A stretch of DNA of 64,000 nt from Rivularia sp963920925 (GCF_963920925.1 NZ_CAWUDI010000005.1:1-64000), one strand, 5' to 3'. Shown: positions 16,778-26,821, counted from the stretch's first letter. Numbers and translations are program-made. Notes: a model not told the origin generated them from the letters alone.

Positions 16778-19009
16778 TTGAATATGAAACAGTTCTTCTA
16801 CACACTCTTCATAAGTGTATTTTGTTTCGTACTAGCTCAACCTAGTGTTGCTCAAGAAAATCTTACAGAGAAACAAATCGATCTCGATAAAAAAGAAAAT
16901 TTGGTTTCTAAAAATACTGAAAAATTAACTTCAAATACTTCTCAATTAAATAATAACAAAGTCCAAGCAGCGCTAACAGAAATGTTCGCAAACAGCGATA
17001 GTAATTTCTTTAACTTAGGTTTAATCCCCTCTTCAGACATCGAACCCACCGTTACGGCACAAAAACTAACTCAAGAGCAGGAGCTACCCTTAAGTTCAAC
17101 CGCGATTTCCGATGAGGAAGTCAGAGAGTTTTTAATCAATTATTTAGAAGAAATCGCTAAAAAAATTGCTAAATATAACTATTCGCCAAAGTATGAGCGG
17201 GGTAATGAGTTAAGTAACTATATTATTATGCAGGGATTGAATAACCCCAAATTTCTTACCCCTCAAGATAGAGTAGCTTTTTATATCGATGATATTCCAG
17301 TTGACTATAATAACCTCTTTCTTCTCTCTTCTCCTGAATTAGACAGAGTACAAGTACTGGGAACTCCTCAAAGTAGTATAATTGGTAAAAATAGTTCTGG
17401 GGGTGTAGTTAATGCTATTCCTCGTCAAGCGAATTCAGAACCAGAAGTTATAGTTGGCGCAAGCTATGGTAAATATAATAGCCGCGAACTGCAATTTTCT
17501 CTGAATGATGCTTTGGTTGAAGATAAACTAGCGTTGCGAATTGCTGGAGTTTATAAAGGGCAAAATGGATTTATTGAAAACATCGCTACAGATGAAAAAA
17601 TAGGTGAAAGAGCGCGATTTGCAGCACGAGGACAGCTTTTATGGACACCTACATCAGATTGGAAAATATCTTTTAATAGCTACAACACCTTTATAGACGA
17701 TGGGCATCCCGCTTTCAACAAACTTAATCCTTCCGAACCATTCGAGGTTGATATAAATACCGAGGGGTACAATAAGTACAGTACAAATACCCAAGCTTTG
17801 AAAGTTGGTTACAAAGGTAAAGGTTTTCGAGCAACATCAATTACAGCCCGTCGTTTTAGTCAGCAAGCATTTCTGCTTCCTGGAACTACAGGAGCGACAC
17901 AGACTATTGATGATTTGACACTAAAATTATGGACGCAGGAATTACGCTTCCAATCTCCCGAAAGTGCTAAAAATTTTCAATGGTTATTAGGTGCTTACTA
18001 CGAATATCAGGATTATATCGTTGATGATGCTCGAGTTGACCTTCCAGGAATGCCAAAAGTTCGACGTTTCGGAGAAGATTCTCGCCAAACTTATGCGGTA
18101 TTTGGACAGTTAGATTACAAACCTATCGAGCCATTAACCCTGTCTGCTGGTTTGCGTTACGAATCTAGCAATGCATCTTTAGATAGTACTTATGATTTAG
18201 TAAATCCTGACGGTAGTTTGAGTCCAATTCGTTCAGATATTGAAGATGCAAAAGTCAGCGATGAGGAATTGATTCCTAGCTTCAGTTTGAAATATCAACT
18301 CAGTCCTAACATAATAGGATACGCTAATATTGCCAAAGGTTATAGACCGGGTGGATTAAATTACGGTGCCGATATTGAAGATACCCTACAATTTGCAGAA
18401 GAAAAAGCTTGGAGTTACGTAGTTGGTTTACAATCAATTTGGCTGAATGGTTATTTGATTGCTGGTTTGTCATTCTTCCACAAAGATATAAATGACTATC
18501 AAGTATTGCAGTTTGATCAAAACGGAATATTAGGTGATATTAATAATATTGATTTAAAAGCGACTGGAGTTCAATTTCAACTAATAGCAAAACCAACACC
18601 TGGACTTGATTTAATTGCATCAGCTGGTTATGCGAACAGTAAATACGAAAACTATATAAATACAGAAACTGGTATAGATTTAAGTGGTAATCGAGTTCCT
18701 TTTCTACCGGAATTTACCTATAATTTAGCCGCTCAATATCGTACTTCGGGAGGTTTATACGCACGTGCAGAATTGCGCGGTTATGGTCTGACTTACTTTG
18801 ATGATGATAATACAATCAAGCAAGAACCATACGCTTTGGTAAATGCTCGTATCGGTTATGAAGCTGAAAAATACGGCATTTATCTATATGCAAATAACTT
18901 ATTTGATACTCGCTACCTGACTTCGGGATATATATTCCCCGTACCAGATGGAACCGCAGAATTTGGCAACCCCGCGATGTATGGTATACAAATTAAAGCA
19001 AAATTTTAG
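16778..19009 (+). CDS. TonB-dependent receptor, diverged copy 1
   Basis: An outer-membrane receptor of 743 residues. The start (MNMKQFFYTLFISVFCFVLAQPSVAQ) is a signal peptide. No AMIN domain is present. The TonB-box-like stretch is EPTVTAQKL, and the plug region (about 90-220) is altered: where copy 2 has ERIEVLRGSQSTLYGKNSSAGVVNV this has DRVQVLGTPQSSIIGKNSSGGVVNA. The beta-barrel (about 230-743) is close to copy 2 throughout, with the C-terminal strand ending in KAKF, an aromatic terminus suited to BAM insertion. It is first of a pair; the 150-base gap to copy 2 suggests tandem duplication. The ligand is probably a ferric siderophore, by context. Confidence 0.86.
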   Translation: MNMKQFFYTLFISVFCFVLAQPSVAQENLTEKQIDLDKKENLVSKNTEKLTSNTSQLNNNKVQAALTEMFANSDSNFFNLGLIPSSDIEPTVTAQKLTQEQELPLSSTAISDEEVREFLINYLEEIAKKIAKYNYSPKYERGNELSNYIIMQGLNNPKFLTPQDRVAFYIDDIPVDYNNLFLLSSPELDRVQVLGTPQSSIIGKNSSGGVVNAIPRQANSEPEVIVGASYGKYNSRELQFSLNDALVEDKLALRIAGVYKGQNGFIENIATDEKIGERARFAARGQLLWTPTSDWKISFNSYNTFIDDGHPAFNKLNPSEPFEVDINTEGYNKYSTNTQALKVGYKGKGFRATSITARRFSQQAFLLPGTTGATQTIDDLTLKLWTQELRFQSPESAKNFQWLLGAYYEYQDYIVDDARVDLPGMPKVRRFGEDSRQTYAVFGQLDYKPIEPLTLSAGLRYESSNASLDSTYDLVNPDGSLSPIRSDIEDAKVSDEELIPSFSLKYQLSPNIIGYANIAKGYRPGGLNYGADIEDTLQFAEEKAWSYVVGLQSIWLNGYLIAGLSFFHKDINDYQVLQFDQNGILGDINNIDLKATGVQFQLIAKPTPGLDLIASAGYANSKYENYINTETGIDLSGNRVPFLPEFTYNLAAQYRTSGGLYARAELRGYGLTYFDDDNTIKQEPYALVNARIGYEAEKYGIYLYANNLFDTRYLTSGYIFPVPDGTAEFGNPAMYGIQIKAKF

Positions 19010-19222
19010 TTTTATTTTTGTACTCTTTTATTTTTACCTACCCTTAAACATCAAAACTAATATTAATTCCTAAATCCTTGTTTGACAGGCTGTCGTTTGA
19101 CACAGGTATTTAAGAAGTGAATAATACTACTTAAAGTATAGATTGTGGCATTGTGAATAATGCTGCAATTTCTTTTTGTCTATATTTATATATTTACTTA
19201 TTTAGTGTTGTGTGAGGATGTT

Positions 19223-21715
19223 TTGAAGTTGAAATTTTGGTACGCAGGAATATTAGGTATATTTTTTTTAGTGCTATCTCAACCAGCTTTAGCACAAGTA
19301 GAGCAGACTAAGATAGATAACATTAAAGATAAAGCTTCTTCAAATATTCCTCTAAGTGAAATTCAATTTCCAAAAACCAGCGCTTCTTATCTGCTGACAC
19401 AGGAAAATACAACTGCTGTAATTGTCCAGATAACGAGTGTAAGATTACAAACAACAGACAATGGTTTGGAAGTTATTTTAGAAACACCACAAGGAGATTT
19501 ATTACCACCGACGACAAAAACAGAAGGTAATACTTTAATTGCAGATATTCCGAATGCGGTATTGATTCCCGATGGTGGATTTGGGGAAAATAATCCCGTA
19601 GAAGGGATTGCTTCAATTACCGTGAGGCAGTTAGATAATAAAGTACAAATACGAATAACTGGAGTAACAAATGCGCCAACTGCAAACTTTGTAAATGGCG
19701 ATCGCCGACTAATTCTCAGCTTAGATTCTTCTCCCAGAGCGGATATCGAACTTACCGTTACAGCACAAAAACGACCGGAAGAAGAACAAGAAATTCCTTT
19801 GAGTTTGACTGTAATTCGTCAACAGCAAATCGAAGATGCTCAAATTGATTCTTTTCAAGATATTGCTGAAAATACCCCTAACTTTAGCTTTGCTCCCACA
19901 TCTTCGGGTGGTACTGAATTTAGTAACTACAGTATGCGGGGAATAAATAATGCGAATTTTCTTACCGCTCAGGATAGCGTAGCTTTTTATATTGACGATA
20001 TTCCAGTTGACTATAACGGCTTTTTAGACTTAGCTTTTACTGACTTAGAAAGGATAGAAGTACTCAGAGGATCTCAAAGTACTCTTTATGGTAAAAATAG
20101 TTCGGCTGGTGTAGTTAACGTTATTTCTCGTCAAGCAACTTTTGAACCAGAAGTCACATTTGGTTTGGGTTACGGAAAATATAACTATCGCGAATTAGAA
20201 TTTTCTCTTAACGATGCTTTGGTTGAGGATAAATTAGCATTGCGAATTGCTGGAGCTTATAAGGGACAAGATGGATTTATTGAAAATCTGGCTACGGGTG
20301 AAAAAATAGGTGAAAGAGCGCGATTTGCAGGCAGAGCGCAACTTTCATGGACACCAACATTGGATTGGAAGGTATCTTTTAATAGCTATAACAGCTTTAC
20401 GGATGATGGAAATCCGACTTACAACACCATTAATCCTGAATATCCATTCGAGGTTAATTTAGAGACTGAAGGTTTTAATAAGCTCAGTACTAATACTCAA
20501 TCCGTGAAAATTGGATATGACGGTGAAGGTTTTCGAGCAACTTCAATTACAGCACGTCGTTATAGCCGTCAGGAAAACGTAGTTCCTGGAAACACGGGAG
20601 CGGTACAGATTATTGATGATATTAACTCAACAACATGGACGCAGGAATTACGCTTCCAATCTCCGGAAACAGCCGAGCGTTTTCAATGGTTATTAGGTGG
20701 TTACTACGAATCTCGCGACTTTAAAGTTGATGATGCTCAAACCGATTTTCCCGAATTTGGACGATTTCGACGTTTTGGAGACGATTCTCGGACAACCTAT
20801 GCAGTATTTGGGCAGGTAGATTACAAACCCATCGAACCATTAACCGTATTTGCCGGTTTGCGTTACGAAACTTCCGATGCATCTTCAGATAGTAGCTATG
20901 AATCGATAGGTGCTAACGGTAGTTTAACTCCATTGCGTCCGGAATTTACAGATGAAAAAGTCAGTAATGATGAATTGATTCCCCGTTTTGGTTTGAAATA
21001 TCAACTTAATCCCAACTTAATGGCTTATACCACAATTGCCAAAGGTTATAGACCTGGTGGATTAAATTACCGTGCTGGTAGTGAAGCAGAATTGCGATTT
21101 GGAGAAGAAAAAACCTGGAGTTACGAAGCGGGTTTAAAATCTTCTTGGTTGGATAATCGTTTGATTGCCAACTTATCGGTATTTCATAACGATGTAAATG
21201 ACTATCAAGTATTGCAATTTGACGAAAGTGGATTTTTTGGAAGTGTGAGTAATATCGATCTCAAAGCCACTGGCGTTGAATTTGAATTAAAAGCAAAACC
21301 GGCTAGAGGATTAGATTTAATTGCATCAGTTGGTTATGTAGATAGCAAATACAAAAACTATTTAAACTCAGATACCGGAGTAGATTTAAGCGACAATCAA
21401 GTTCCTTTTGTACCGCAATTTACCTATAATTTAGCCGCACAATATCGCAGTCAAGGAGGCTTATTTGCTCGTGCTGGATTGAGCGGTTATGGTATCACTT
21501 ATTTTGATGATGATAATCAAATCAAGCAAGAACCTTACCTTCTCGTAAATGCTCGTATTGGTTACGAAGCCGAAAAATACGGCATTTATTTATATGCCAA
21601 TAACCTATTTGATACTCGCTATATTACCTCTGGCTTCTTATTTCCAGTACCAGACGGAACCGCAGGATTTGGAGATCCGGTTACATACGGAGTCCAATTT
21701 AAAGCGACATTGTAA
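19223..21715 (+). CDS. AMIN-domain TonB-dependent siderophore receptor, copy 2
   Basis: A long frame opens at 19160, but I place the start at TTG 19223: it follows GTGAGGA and gives a clean signal peptide ending QPALAQ. An AMIN domain (VQITSVRLQTTDNGLEVILET..RLILSLDS) follows, a cyanobacterial hallmark of siderophore receptors. Next are the TonB box ELTVTAQKRPEEEQEIPL, a normal plug (about 210-350, with ERIEVLRGSQSTLYGKNSSAGVVNVISR) and the barrel to the C-terminus (GVQFKATL). The protein would import a ferric chelate with energy from TonB-ExbBD. It lies between the diverged copy 1 and an MFS permease. Confidence 0.92.
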   Translation: MKLKFWYAGILGIFFLVLSQPALAQVEQTKIDNIKDKASSNIPLSEIQFPKTSASYLLTQENTTAVIVQITSVRLQTTDNGLEVILETPQGDLLPPTTKTEGNTLIADIPNAVLIPDGGFGENNPVEGIASITVRQLDNKVQIRITGVTNAPTANFVNGDRRLILSLDSSPRADIELTVTAQKRPEEEQEIPLSLTVIRQQQIEDAQIDSFQDIAENTPNFSFAPTSSGGTEFSNYSMRGINNANFLTAQDSVAFYIDDIPVDYNGFLDLAFTDLERIEVLRGSQSTLYGKNSSAGVVNVISRQATFEPEVTFGLGYGKYNYRELEFSLNDALVEDKLALRIAGAYKGQDGFIENLATGEKIGERARFAGRAQLSWTPTLDWKVSFNSYNSFTDDGNPTYNTINPEYPFEVNLETEGFNKLSTNTQSVKIGYDGEGFRATSITARRYSRQENVVPGNTGAVQIIDDINSTTWTQELRFQSPETAERFQWLLGGYYESRDFKVDDAQTDFPEFGRFRRFGDDSRTTYAVFGQVDYKPIEPLTVFAGLRYETSDASSDSSYESIGANGSLTPLRPEFTDEKVSNDELIPRFGLKYQLNPNLMAYTTIAKGYRPGGLNYRAGSEAELRFGEEKTWSYEAGLKSSWLDNRLIANLSVFHNDVNDYQVLQFDESGFFGSVSNIDLKATGVEFELKAKPARGLDLIASVGYVDSKYKNYLNSDTGVDLSDNQVPFVPQFTYNLAAQYRSQGGLFARAGLSGYGITYFDDDNQIKQEPYLLVNARIGYEAEKYGIYLYANNLFDTRYITSGFLFPVPDGTAGFGDPVTYGVQFKATL

Positions 21716-21727
21716 TATTCATTGTTT

Positions 21728-21784
21728 GTAGTAGCGCTTTAGCGCCTCATGATTCGGAATTCGGAGGCGCTAAAGCGCTACTAC
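21728..21784. terminator. 21-bp perfect inverted repeat after the receptor gene
   Basis: Arms of 21 bases (GTAGTAGCGCTTTAGCGCCTC and its complement) surround a 15-base loop, 12 bases after the receptor stop. The length and perfection suggest a REP-like mobile palindrome serving as a terminator or RNA-stability hairpin. No T-run follows. Confidence 0.7.
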
Positions 21785-21828
21785 GAGCCTATTCGAGCTA
21801 AATTACGAATAATTATCTCCGTGCTGCC

Positions 21829-23040
21829 ATGTTCTCTAAACTAATCCTTCTCGCTGCACTTTACACCGCTCAATTTATTCCCACAACCTTTTTTATTCAA
21901 ACCGTACCTATTTTTATGCGACAGCAAAATATGTCGCTAGATGCAATCGGTTTCTTAAGTTTTCTGATTCTTCCTTCAGCATTAAAATTCCTTTGGTCTC
22001 CATTTATCGATCGTTATCGTTTACCTAAGTTAGGACATTATCGCGGCTGGATTATTGTTTTTCAATTATTGTTAGCAATTGTCACATTTGGATGTGCATT
22101 TATTGATATTGGGGAGAATTTCAATACTTTAGTTGTTTGTATGTTCCTCGCTTTTTTATTTTCCTCCAGTCAAGATATTGCCACCGATGCATTAGCAGTT
22201 AATTTACTCAAACCCCACGAACGCGGAATTGGTAATGCAGTTCAATCTGGAGGAAATGTTTTTGGAGCTATTATTGGCGGTGGTGGAGTATTAATTTTAT
22301 TAGATAGAGTTGGTTGGAAATACAGTTTAATAATCATGTCAGTCACGATGTTGCTGACTTTAATTCCAGTAATTTTATATCAGGAAAATAATAAGAAAAC
22401 CAATCGTAAACCCAAAAAATCAAACTTTTTTAAATCTTATTTTCGACCTTTTATTAGTTTTCTATCCCGTCCAAAAGCATTGCCGTGGCTTTTAGTTTTA
22501 GTGCTGTACATGGGAGGAGAAATGATGTCAGGTACAATGCTGCGTCCGCTTTTTGTTGACAGAGGCTTATCGCTGTCAGAGATTGGCGTGATGTTAGGAA
22601 TTGTGAGCTATAGCGTTCGTATTATCAGCGCTTTAATTGCGGGAGTTTTAATTAGTCAATTAGGAAGAATCAATTCGTTAATTTTATTTGGTTTCGCAGC
22701 AAGTATTGCAACAGTTTTGTATATAATACCAGCAATTGGTGTCAGTAGTTTGCCCGTGCTATACGCAGTCACAATTACTGTTAATGCATTGCAAGGTATG
22801 GCATATACCGCTTTACTAAGCGCCATGATGGATAAATGCGATCGCCACACAGCCGCGACTGATTATACCCTGCAAGTTTCGGTAGTGTATATCGGTGGAG
22901 TTGCTGCTTCAATCCTCAGTGGTAAAATTGCCACCGCTACGGGATATGCTGGAATGTTTGTTATTAGTGCTGCGGTAAGTTTATTAAGCGTATTAGTAAT
23001 TTTTCAATTCTTTGGTAGAGCAGCAGTTGAACATACATAA
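21829..23040 (+). CDS. MFS permease, RhtX/FptX-like siderophore transporter
   Basis: 403 residues with about twelve hydrophobic segments and no signal peptide. Starts MFSKLILLAALYTAQFIPTTFFIQTVPIFMRQQNMSLDAIGF; the loop LKFLWSPFIDRYR resembles the AmpG/RhtX branch of the major facilitator superfamily. Members of the RhtX/FptX group carry siderophores across the inner membrane without an ABC system. The location directly after two TonB-dependent receptors and before a TonB-like gene supports that reading over muropeptide transport. Confidence 0.8.
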   Translation: MFSKLILLAALYTAQFIPTTFFIQTVPIFMRQQNMSLDAIGFLSFLILPSALKFLWSPFIDRYRLPKLGHYRGWIIVFQLLLAIVTFGCAFIDIGENFNTLVVCMFLAFLFSSSQDIATDALAVNLLKPHERGIGNAVQSGGNVFGAIIGGGGVLILLDRVGWKYSLIIMSVTMLLTLIPVILYQENNKKTNRKPKKSNFFKSYFRPFISFLSRPKALPWLLVLVLYMGGEMMSGTMLRPLFVDRGLSLSEIGVMLGIVSYSVRIISALIAGVLISQLGRINSLILFGFAASIATVLYIIPAIGVSSLPVLYAVTITVNALQGMAYTALLSAMMDKCDRHTAATDYTLQVSVVYIGGVAASILSGKIATATGYAGMFVISAAVSLLSVLVIFQFFGRAAVEHT

Positions 23041-23074
23041 GTAAACCATTTGATTTCTATATTATCAATAAATT

Positions 23075-23584
23075 ATGAGTTTTTCCGACATCACTGTAAA
23101 ACAGCTAAACAAAGAAGCCAAAGCGTTAAAAACCTTTCTGGTTTACGGATTTGTTTTATCTCTAATGCTACATATTGGGATAATAGCTGCTGTTGTCTTC
23201 AACTTGCTATCTAAGAAAAATCAAGTTGAAGAGAAGCCAATTGAAATAACTTTTATTGATATGCCGATTCAGGAAGAAGTCAAGCCAGAAAATCCTAAAT
23301 CAGATATTGAAGAAAAGCCTGTTAAACAAGAAGTAAAAATTAATGATGAATCAAATAGTTTAAATGAAACAAGAAATATTAATTTAGACAATATTCCTGT
23401 ATTTAACTCAACGCCACAGCAGCAGAAGATTCAACAACCTTCCAAAAGAGATGATTCAGTTGCCAAAGCCCTAAAGAAAATTGAACTATCAATATCAAAA
23501 CCATCCGTACAGCCCCATAAGAAAACCGTAACTTTTGACTCAATCGGAAGGAGTTTTTCAGTTTCGGAATTCATATCTATTTAA
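23075..23584 (+). CDS. TonB-like protein lacking the C-terminal domain
   Basis: 169 residues. A cytoplasmic N-terminus is followed by one membrane anchor (about 23-45, FLVYGFVLSLMLHIGIIAAVVF) with the S-x3-H motif (SLMLH) that contacts ExbBD in TonB. A charged K/E/P-rich periplasmic stretch comes next. The globular C-terminal domain of about 80-90 residues that grips the TonB box is missing: the frame ends VSEFISI at a TAA. It could be a truncated tonB, or a TonB-like partner that works without that domain. It follows the MFS permease by 34 bases, probably in the same transcript. Confidence 0.65.
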   Translation: MSFSDITVKQLNKEAKALKTFLVYGFVLSLMLHIGIIAAVVFNLLSKKNQVEEKPIEITFIDMPIQEEVKPENPKSDIEEKPVKQEVKINDESNSLNETRNINLDNIPVFNSTPQQQKIQQPSKRDDSVAKALKKIELSISKPSVQPHKKTVTFDSIGRSFSVSEFISI

Positions 23585-23968
23585 TCGTCATATCTGGCAG
23601 CATTATTAACACCGTTCACAATTCCGCCTTGGAATAAATTCCCAGGCTCATAGTCAAAGTCTACTAAAGTAGACTGGGAAAATATTTTAGTGCGTTTTAA
23701 CGTACTTTGTATATTAGCCTTGAAATTTATTTCAAGGTGATGATTTGGCTTACCGAGATTGTTATAACTCATAAATTACCGCAATCAACCCTAACATCCG
23801 ATGGTGCGTTACGGCATCATTTAATTGATAATTAAAAATCAAAATTACGAGCGCCTTAACACACCCTACAAAATATTTTTAATCAAAAGATGCACCTAAT
23901 ATAGCCCACGCAGGTGGGCTTTGTTTCTGTAGCCCCACTCTTCGAGAGTGAGGGCGATTTAGCGAAAA
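23585..23968. repeat. Spacer with dispersed palindromes
   Basis: Non-coding. An AGTCTACTAAAGTAGACT palindrome lies near 23659-23676. A second element at about 23898-23950 has AGCCCACGCAGGTGGGCT followed by TTTGTTTCTGTAGCCCCACTC; its near-copy lies in inverse orientation at 63701-63758. A minus-strand 63-codon frame here overlaps these repeats and is not considered a gene. Confidence 0.6.
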
Positions 23969-25078
23969 TCAACTAACTTCCCTACAAGCCCGATACAAAT
24001 CTTTCCAATCATCTCTTTCTTTCACCACAGTTTCTAAATACTCTCGCCAAACAACTTTATCCTGCACTGGATCTTTTATCACTGCTCCAATGATTCCCGA
24101 TGCAACATCTGAAGCGCTCAAACTACCGTCGCCGAAATGCGCTGCTAATGCCATTCCACTATTAACTACCGATATTGCTTCTGCGGTACTTAAGGTACTT
24201 GTAGGAGATTTAATTTTAGTTTTTCCATCTTCAGTTACCCCACTTCGTAATTCCCGAAATACCGTAACAATGCGACGAATTTCTTCTAAAGCTGGAGGCT
24301 CTGCTGGTAATTCTAATGCCCTTCCTAAGCTTTCTACACGCCTTTGCACAATATCGATTTCTTCTTCTACTGTCTTTGGTAAAGGTAAAACTACTGTATT
24401 AAAACGCCTTTTCAAAGCGCTGGATAAATCGTTAACTCCTTTATCGCGATTGTTAGCAGTTGCTATGACGCTAAAACCTTTATTAGCCTGTACCTCTTCC
24501 CCTAATTCAGGAATCGGCAGTGTTTTCTCGGAGAGGATTGTAATTAATGTATCTTGTACGTCTGCGGGAATTCGGGTTAATTCTTCCACCCGTGCCACTT
24601 TACCATCTTCCATTGCTCGCATCAACGGGCTGGCAACCAAAGCCCCCATCGAGGGGCCATCAGCCAGTAATTTCGCGTAATTCCAACCGTAGCGAATCGC
24701 TTCTTCACTGGTTCCCGCAGTACCTTGAATTAATAATTTAGAATCTCCAGAAATCGCCGCTGCTAAATGTTCGGAAACCCATGATTTTGCAGTACCCGGT
24801 ACACCGATTAACAGCAAACCTCTGTCAGTTGTCAAAGTTGCGATCGCAATCTCTATAATTCTCTTTTCACCAATATACTTTGGCGACACCTCAAACCCGC
24901 TATCCAACTTCCCACCCATCAAATAAGTCATTACAGCCCAAGGTGATAAATTCCAATTTGGCGGGCGTTGACGCTTATCAACTTTGCCTAATTCTTCCAA
25001 CTCTTCAGCAAACTGATTTTCAGCGTGTTCCCTGAGTAAATTTGTATTTTTATTTGTATTATCTTTCTTTTTAGCCAT
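23969..25078 (-). CDS. MoxR-type AAA+ ATPase
   Basis: 369 residues. A MoxR-family AAA+ ATPase with Walker A GVPGTAKSWVSEHLA (about residue 117), the sensor region SVIATANNRDKGVNDLSSALKRRFN and the arginine-finger area LKRRF. Walker B is weak in the usual place (VARVEELTRIPADVQDTL), as in MoxR proteins. MoxR ATPases act as chaperones that insert cofactors or remodel partners, commonly with VWA-domain proteins. None is encoded in this cluster. It is the downstream gene of a minus-strand series with a DUF5691 protein and a SWIM-domain protein. Confidence 0.88.
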   Translation of the reverse strand: MAKKKDNTNKNTNLLREHAENQFAEELEELGKVDKRQRPPNWNLSPWAVMTYLMGGKLDSGFEVSPKYIGEKRIIEIAIATLTTDRGLLLIGVPGTAKSWVSEHLAAAISGDSKLLIQGTAGTSEEAIRYGWNYAKLLADGPSMGALVASPLMRAMEDGKVARVEELTRIPADVQDTLITILSEKTLPIPELGEEVQANKGFSVIATANNRDKGVNDLSSALKRRFNTVVLPLPKTVEEEIDIVQRRVESLGRALELPAEPPALEEIRRIVTVFRELRSGVTEDGKTKIKSPTSTLSTAEAISVVNSGMALAAHFGDGSLSASDVASGIIGAVIKDPVQDKVVWREYLETVVKERDDWKDLYRACREVS

Positions 25079-25204
25079 ATTTTTCTCCTATGATTTCAAA
25101 TTGCTCATACTGATTTACTATATTCTCTTGTGGTACGGGCATCCTTGCCCGTTTTAGCTGTAAAATTTAAACACGAATATTTAATTAATCTGTCTTATAA
25201 CCTA

Positions 25205-25245
25205 AATTCTGGAGACGTAGCACTGCGGAGTCTCTACATTAATAT
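25205..25245. repeat. Decayed AGACGTAGC hairpin
   Basis: GGAGACGTAGCACTGCGGAGTCTCTAC is a degenerate relative of the hairpins at 13893 and 49014. It overlaps the end of the DUF5691 gene. A GGGCATCCTTGCCCG palindrome lies close by, at about 25137-25153. Confidence 0.5.
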
Positions 25246-26760
25246 TGCTTGTCTCATTTCAAATCTAAACTGTAACTGTGTTAAAAATTTATCAATAGCT
25301 TCAATCACAGATTTATGGATATTTTCAGATTCTTCAAATGTTAAACTCTCGGCGGCTTGATGATATATCGAAGGTGCAATTTTTACAGCAAAACGTCCTA
25401 AAGCTGAACCAAACTGCCAATTATTAACTTGATTATTGTTTTCAATACTGCTTTTTATCCTGGTTATGACTGCCTGACTAATTTCTTCATTCCAGGTATA
25501 TGGAGTATGAATTAATAGTGGAAAAGCTGGGCTAGCAGAATTAAAAGGTGGTGTATTAGAGGATTGTTGCAAAACGTCTAAAGTTAAAGTTTCAACCTGA
25601 GATTTAGGTAATATTTTGAGAAAATTTACAATCGAATTATCGATATGATTTAATTTTTGATATAGCCTTACAGATGATTTCAGCAAAGCTTCAGCCCAAA
25701 CGATATCTTTACTTCTAACTGTAGCCGTTGCCCAAGCTTCTAAAAATAATTTTTCCCATTTACTATCTTTTATAATTTTGATTAATTCACCAGGAGTCTT
25801 TTTCCAATCATAGCTCCATATACTCGGTGGAATACAACCAAGCATTTGTAATAGTAAACTGGCTTTTTCTCCCAAAGAAGGGATATATTTAGATTCATCA
25901 ATCCCGTCTTGAATCATTTCTAAACTACACTTATTTGGTAATATAACTTCTATACCTTTGCTATCCAAACTTAATAAAGGGCGGACTCTTTCTACCATTC
26001 TTTGAACAAGCTTTGATTCGGGAATTTGTGCGAGCAATCGCGCAGCAACATCTCGTACCAGCTTGCTTTTATCTTGAAGCGCATCTTCTAAAAACGGCTC
26101 GTCGTCAATACTTAAACCAACTTCCAGCGCTTCTAATAAAATTGCTCTTTCTTGCGCTCTTTCCTTACTCCAAATATTTTGTAATTGAATACGCCCTTTT
26201 TCTGGTTCAAATTGACGTAATTCTTTTAACAAATTTTTCCTAACTTCCAAACTACCATTCTTCCAAATTTTATCTTCATCTTCACCACTTACATAATTCC
26301 ATTCTGGATTTTGGGCTGCTAACCAAATTCCCCGTTTACCCAAAACAGGTAAAATATCCTTTCGTAAATGATTGTTCCTTTTTCCTAACGCCAACAATTC
26401 GGGTAAATACTTTGGCGAAACAACTTTTCTATTTTCAGCTAATAATTTTAACCACTCCGGTAAAAAAGCACTGTACTCACTATTAAACATCATTCCCAAA
26501 TGTTGCTCTGATATTTGGCTGCAATATGGTAAATCATCTAATTCGCAAGTTTCTAAATTTTTACTATCAATTGCAGTTAATTGTCCAGCTTTTTGATAAA
26601 GAGAAATCACCCCAGCAGCCTTAAGTAAACTTCCTTCCTTATCATTAATATCCAGACAATTTAAAACCTCACCTAATTGATTATCTTGTTTAACGATTTT
26701 CAATTGTTGTCTTCGAGTACCGACAACCGCCGTTTTTACTAAATATTGCCAAATGTTCAT
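25234..26760 (-). CDS. DUF5691 family protein
   Basis: 508 residues, starting MNIWQYLVKTAVVGTRRQQLKIV. Mostly helical with HEAT-like features (LEDALQDKSKLVRDVAARLLAQIPESKLVQRMVERVRPLL). It matches DUF5691 proteins, which are encoded next to MoxR ATPases and SWIM zinc-finger proteins in cyanobacteria and actinobacteria. No catalytic motif is evident. The gap to the MoxR gene is about 155 bases and to the SWIM gene about 150 bases. Function unknown; the arrangement suggests one functional unit. Confidence 0.78.
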   Translation of the reverse strand: MNIWQYLVKTAVVGTRRQQLKIVKQDNQLGEVLNCLDINDKEGSLLKAAGVISLYQKAGQLTAIDSKNLETCELDDLPYCSQISEQHLGMMFNSEYSAFLPEWLKLLAENRKVVSPKYLPELLALGKRNNHLRKDILPVLGKRGIWLAAQNPEWNYVSGEDEDKIWKNGSLEVRKNLLKELRQFEPEKGRIQLQNIWSKERAQERAILLEALEVGLSIDDEPFLEDALQDKSKLVRDVAARLLAQIPESKLVQRMVERVRPLLSLDSKGIEVILPNKCSLEMIQDGIDESKYIPSLGEKASLLLQMLGCIPPSIWSYDWKKTPGELIKIIKDSKWEKLFLEAWATATVRSKDIVWAEALLKSSVRLYQKLNHIDNSIVNFLKILPKSQVETLTLDVLQQSSNTPPFNSASPAFPLLIHTPYTWNEEISQAVITRIKSSIENNNQVNNWQFGSALGRFAVKIAPSIYHQAAESLTFEESENIHKSVIEAIDKFLTQLQFRFEMRQAILM

Positions 26761-26821
26761 TTGTAAAAAGAGGGAATTGGGAATTGGGCATTGGGCATTG
26801 GGAATTAGAAATTGGGAAAAT

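Noticed and set aside
23581..23772. 63-codon minus-strand frame next to the TonB-like gene
   Set aside because: It overlaps the dispersed AGTCTAC palindrome, which yields similar false frames in cyanobacteria.
24090..24741. Plus-strand frames across the MoxR gene
   Set aside because: Antisense shadows of the conserved ATPase.
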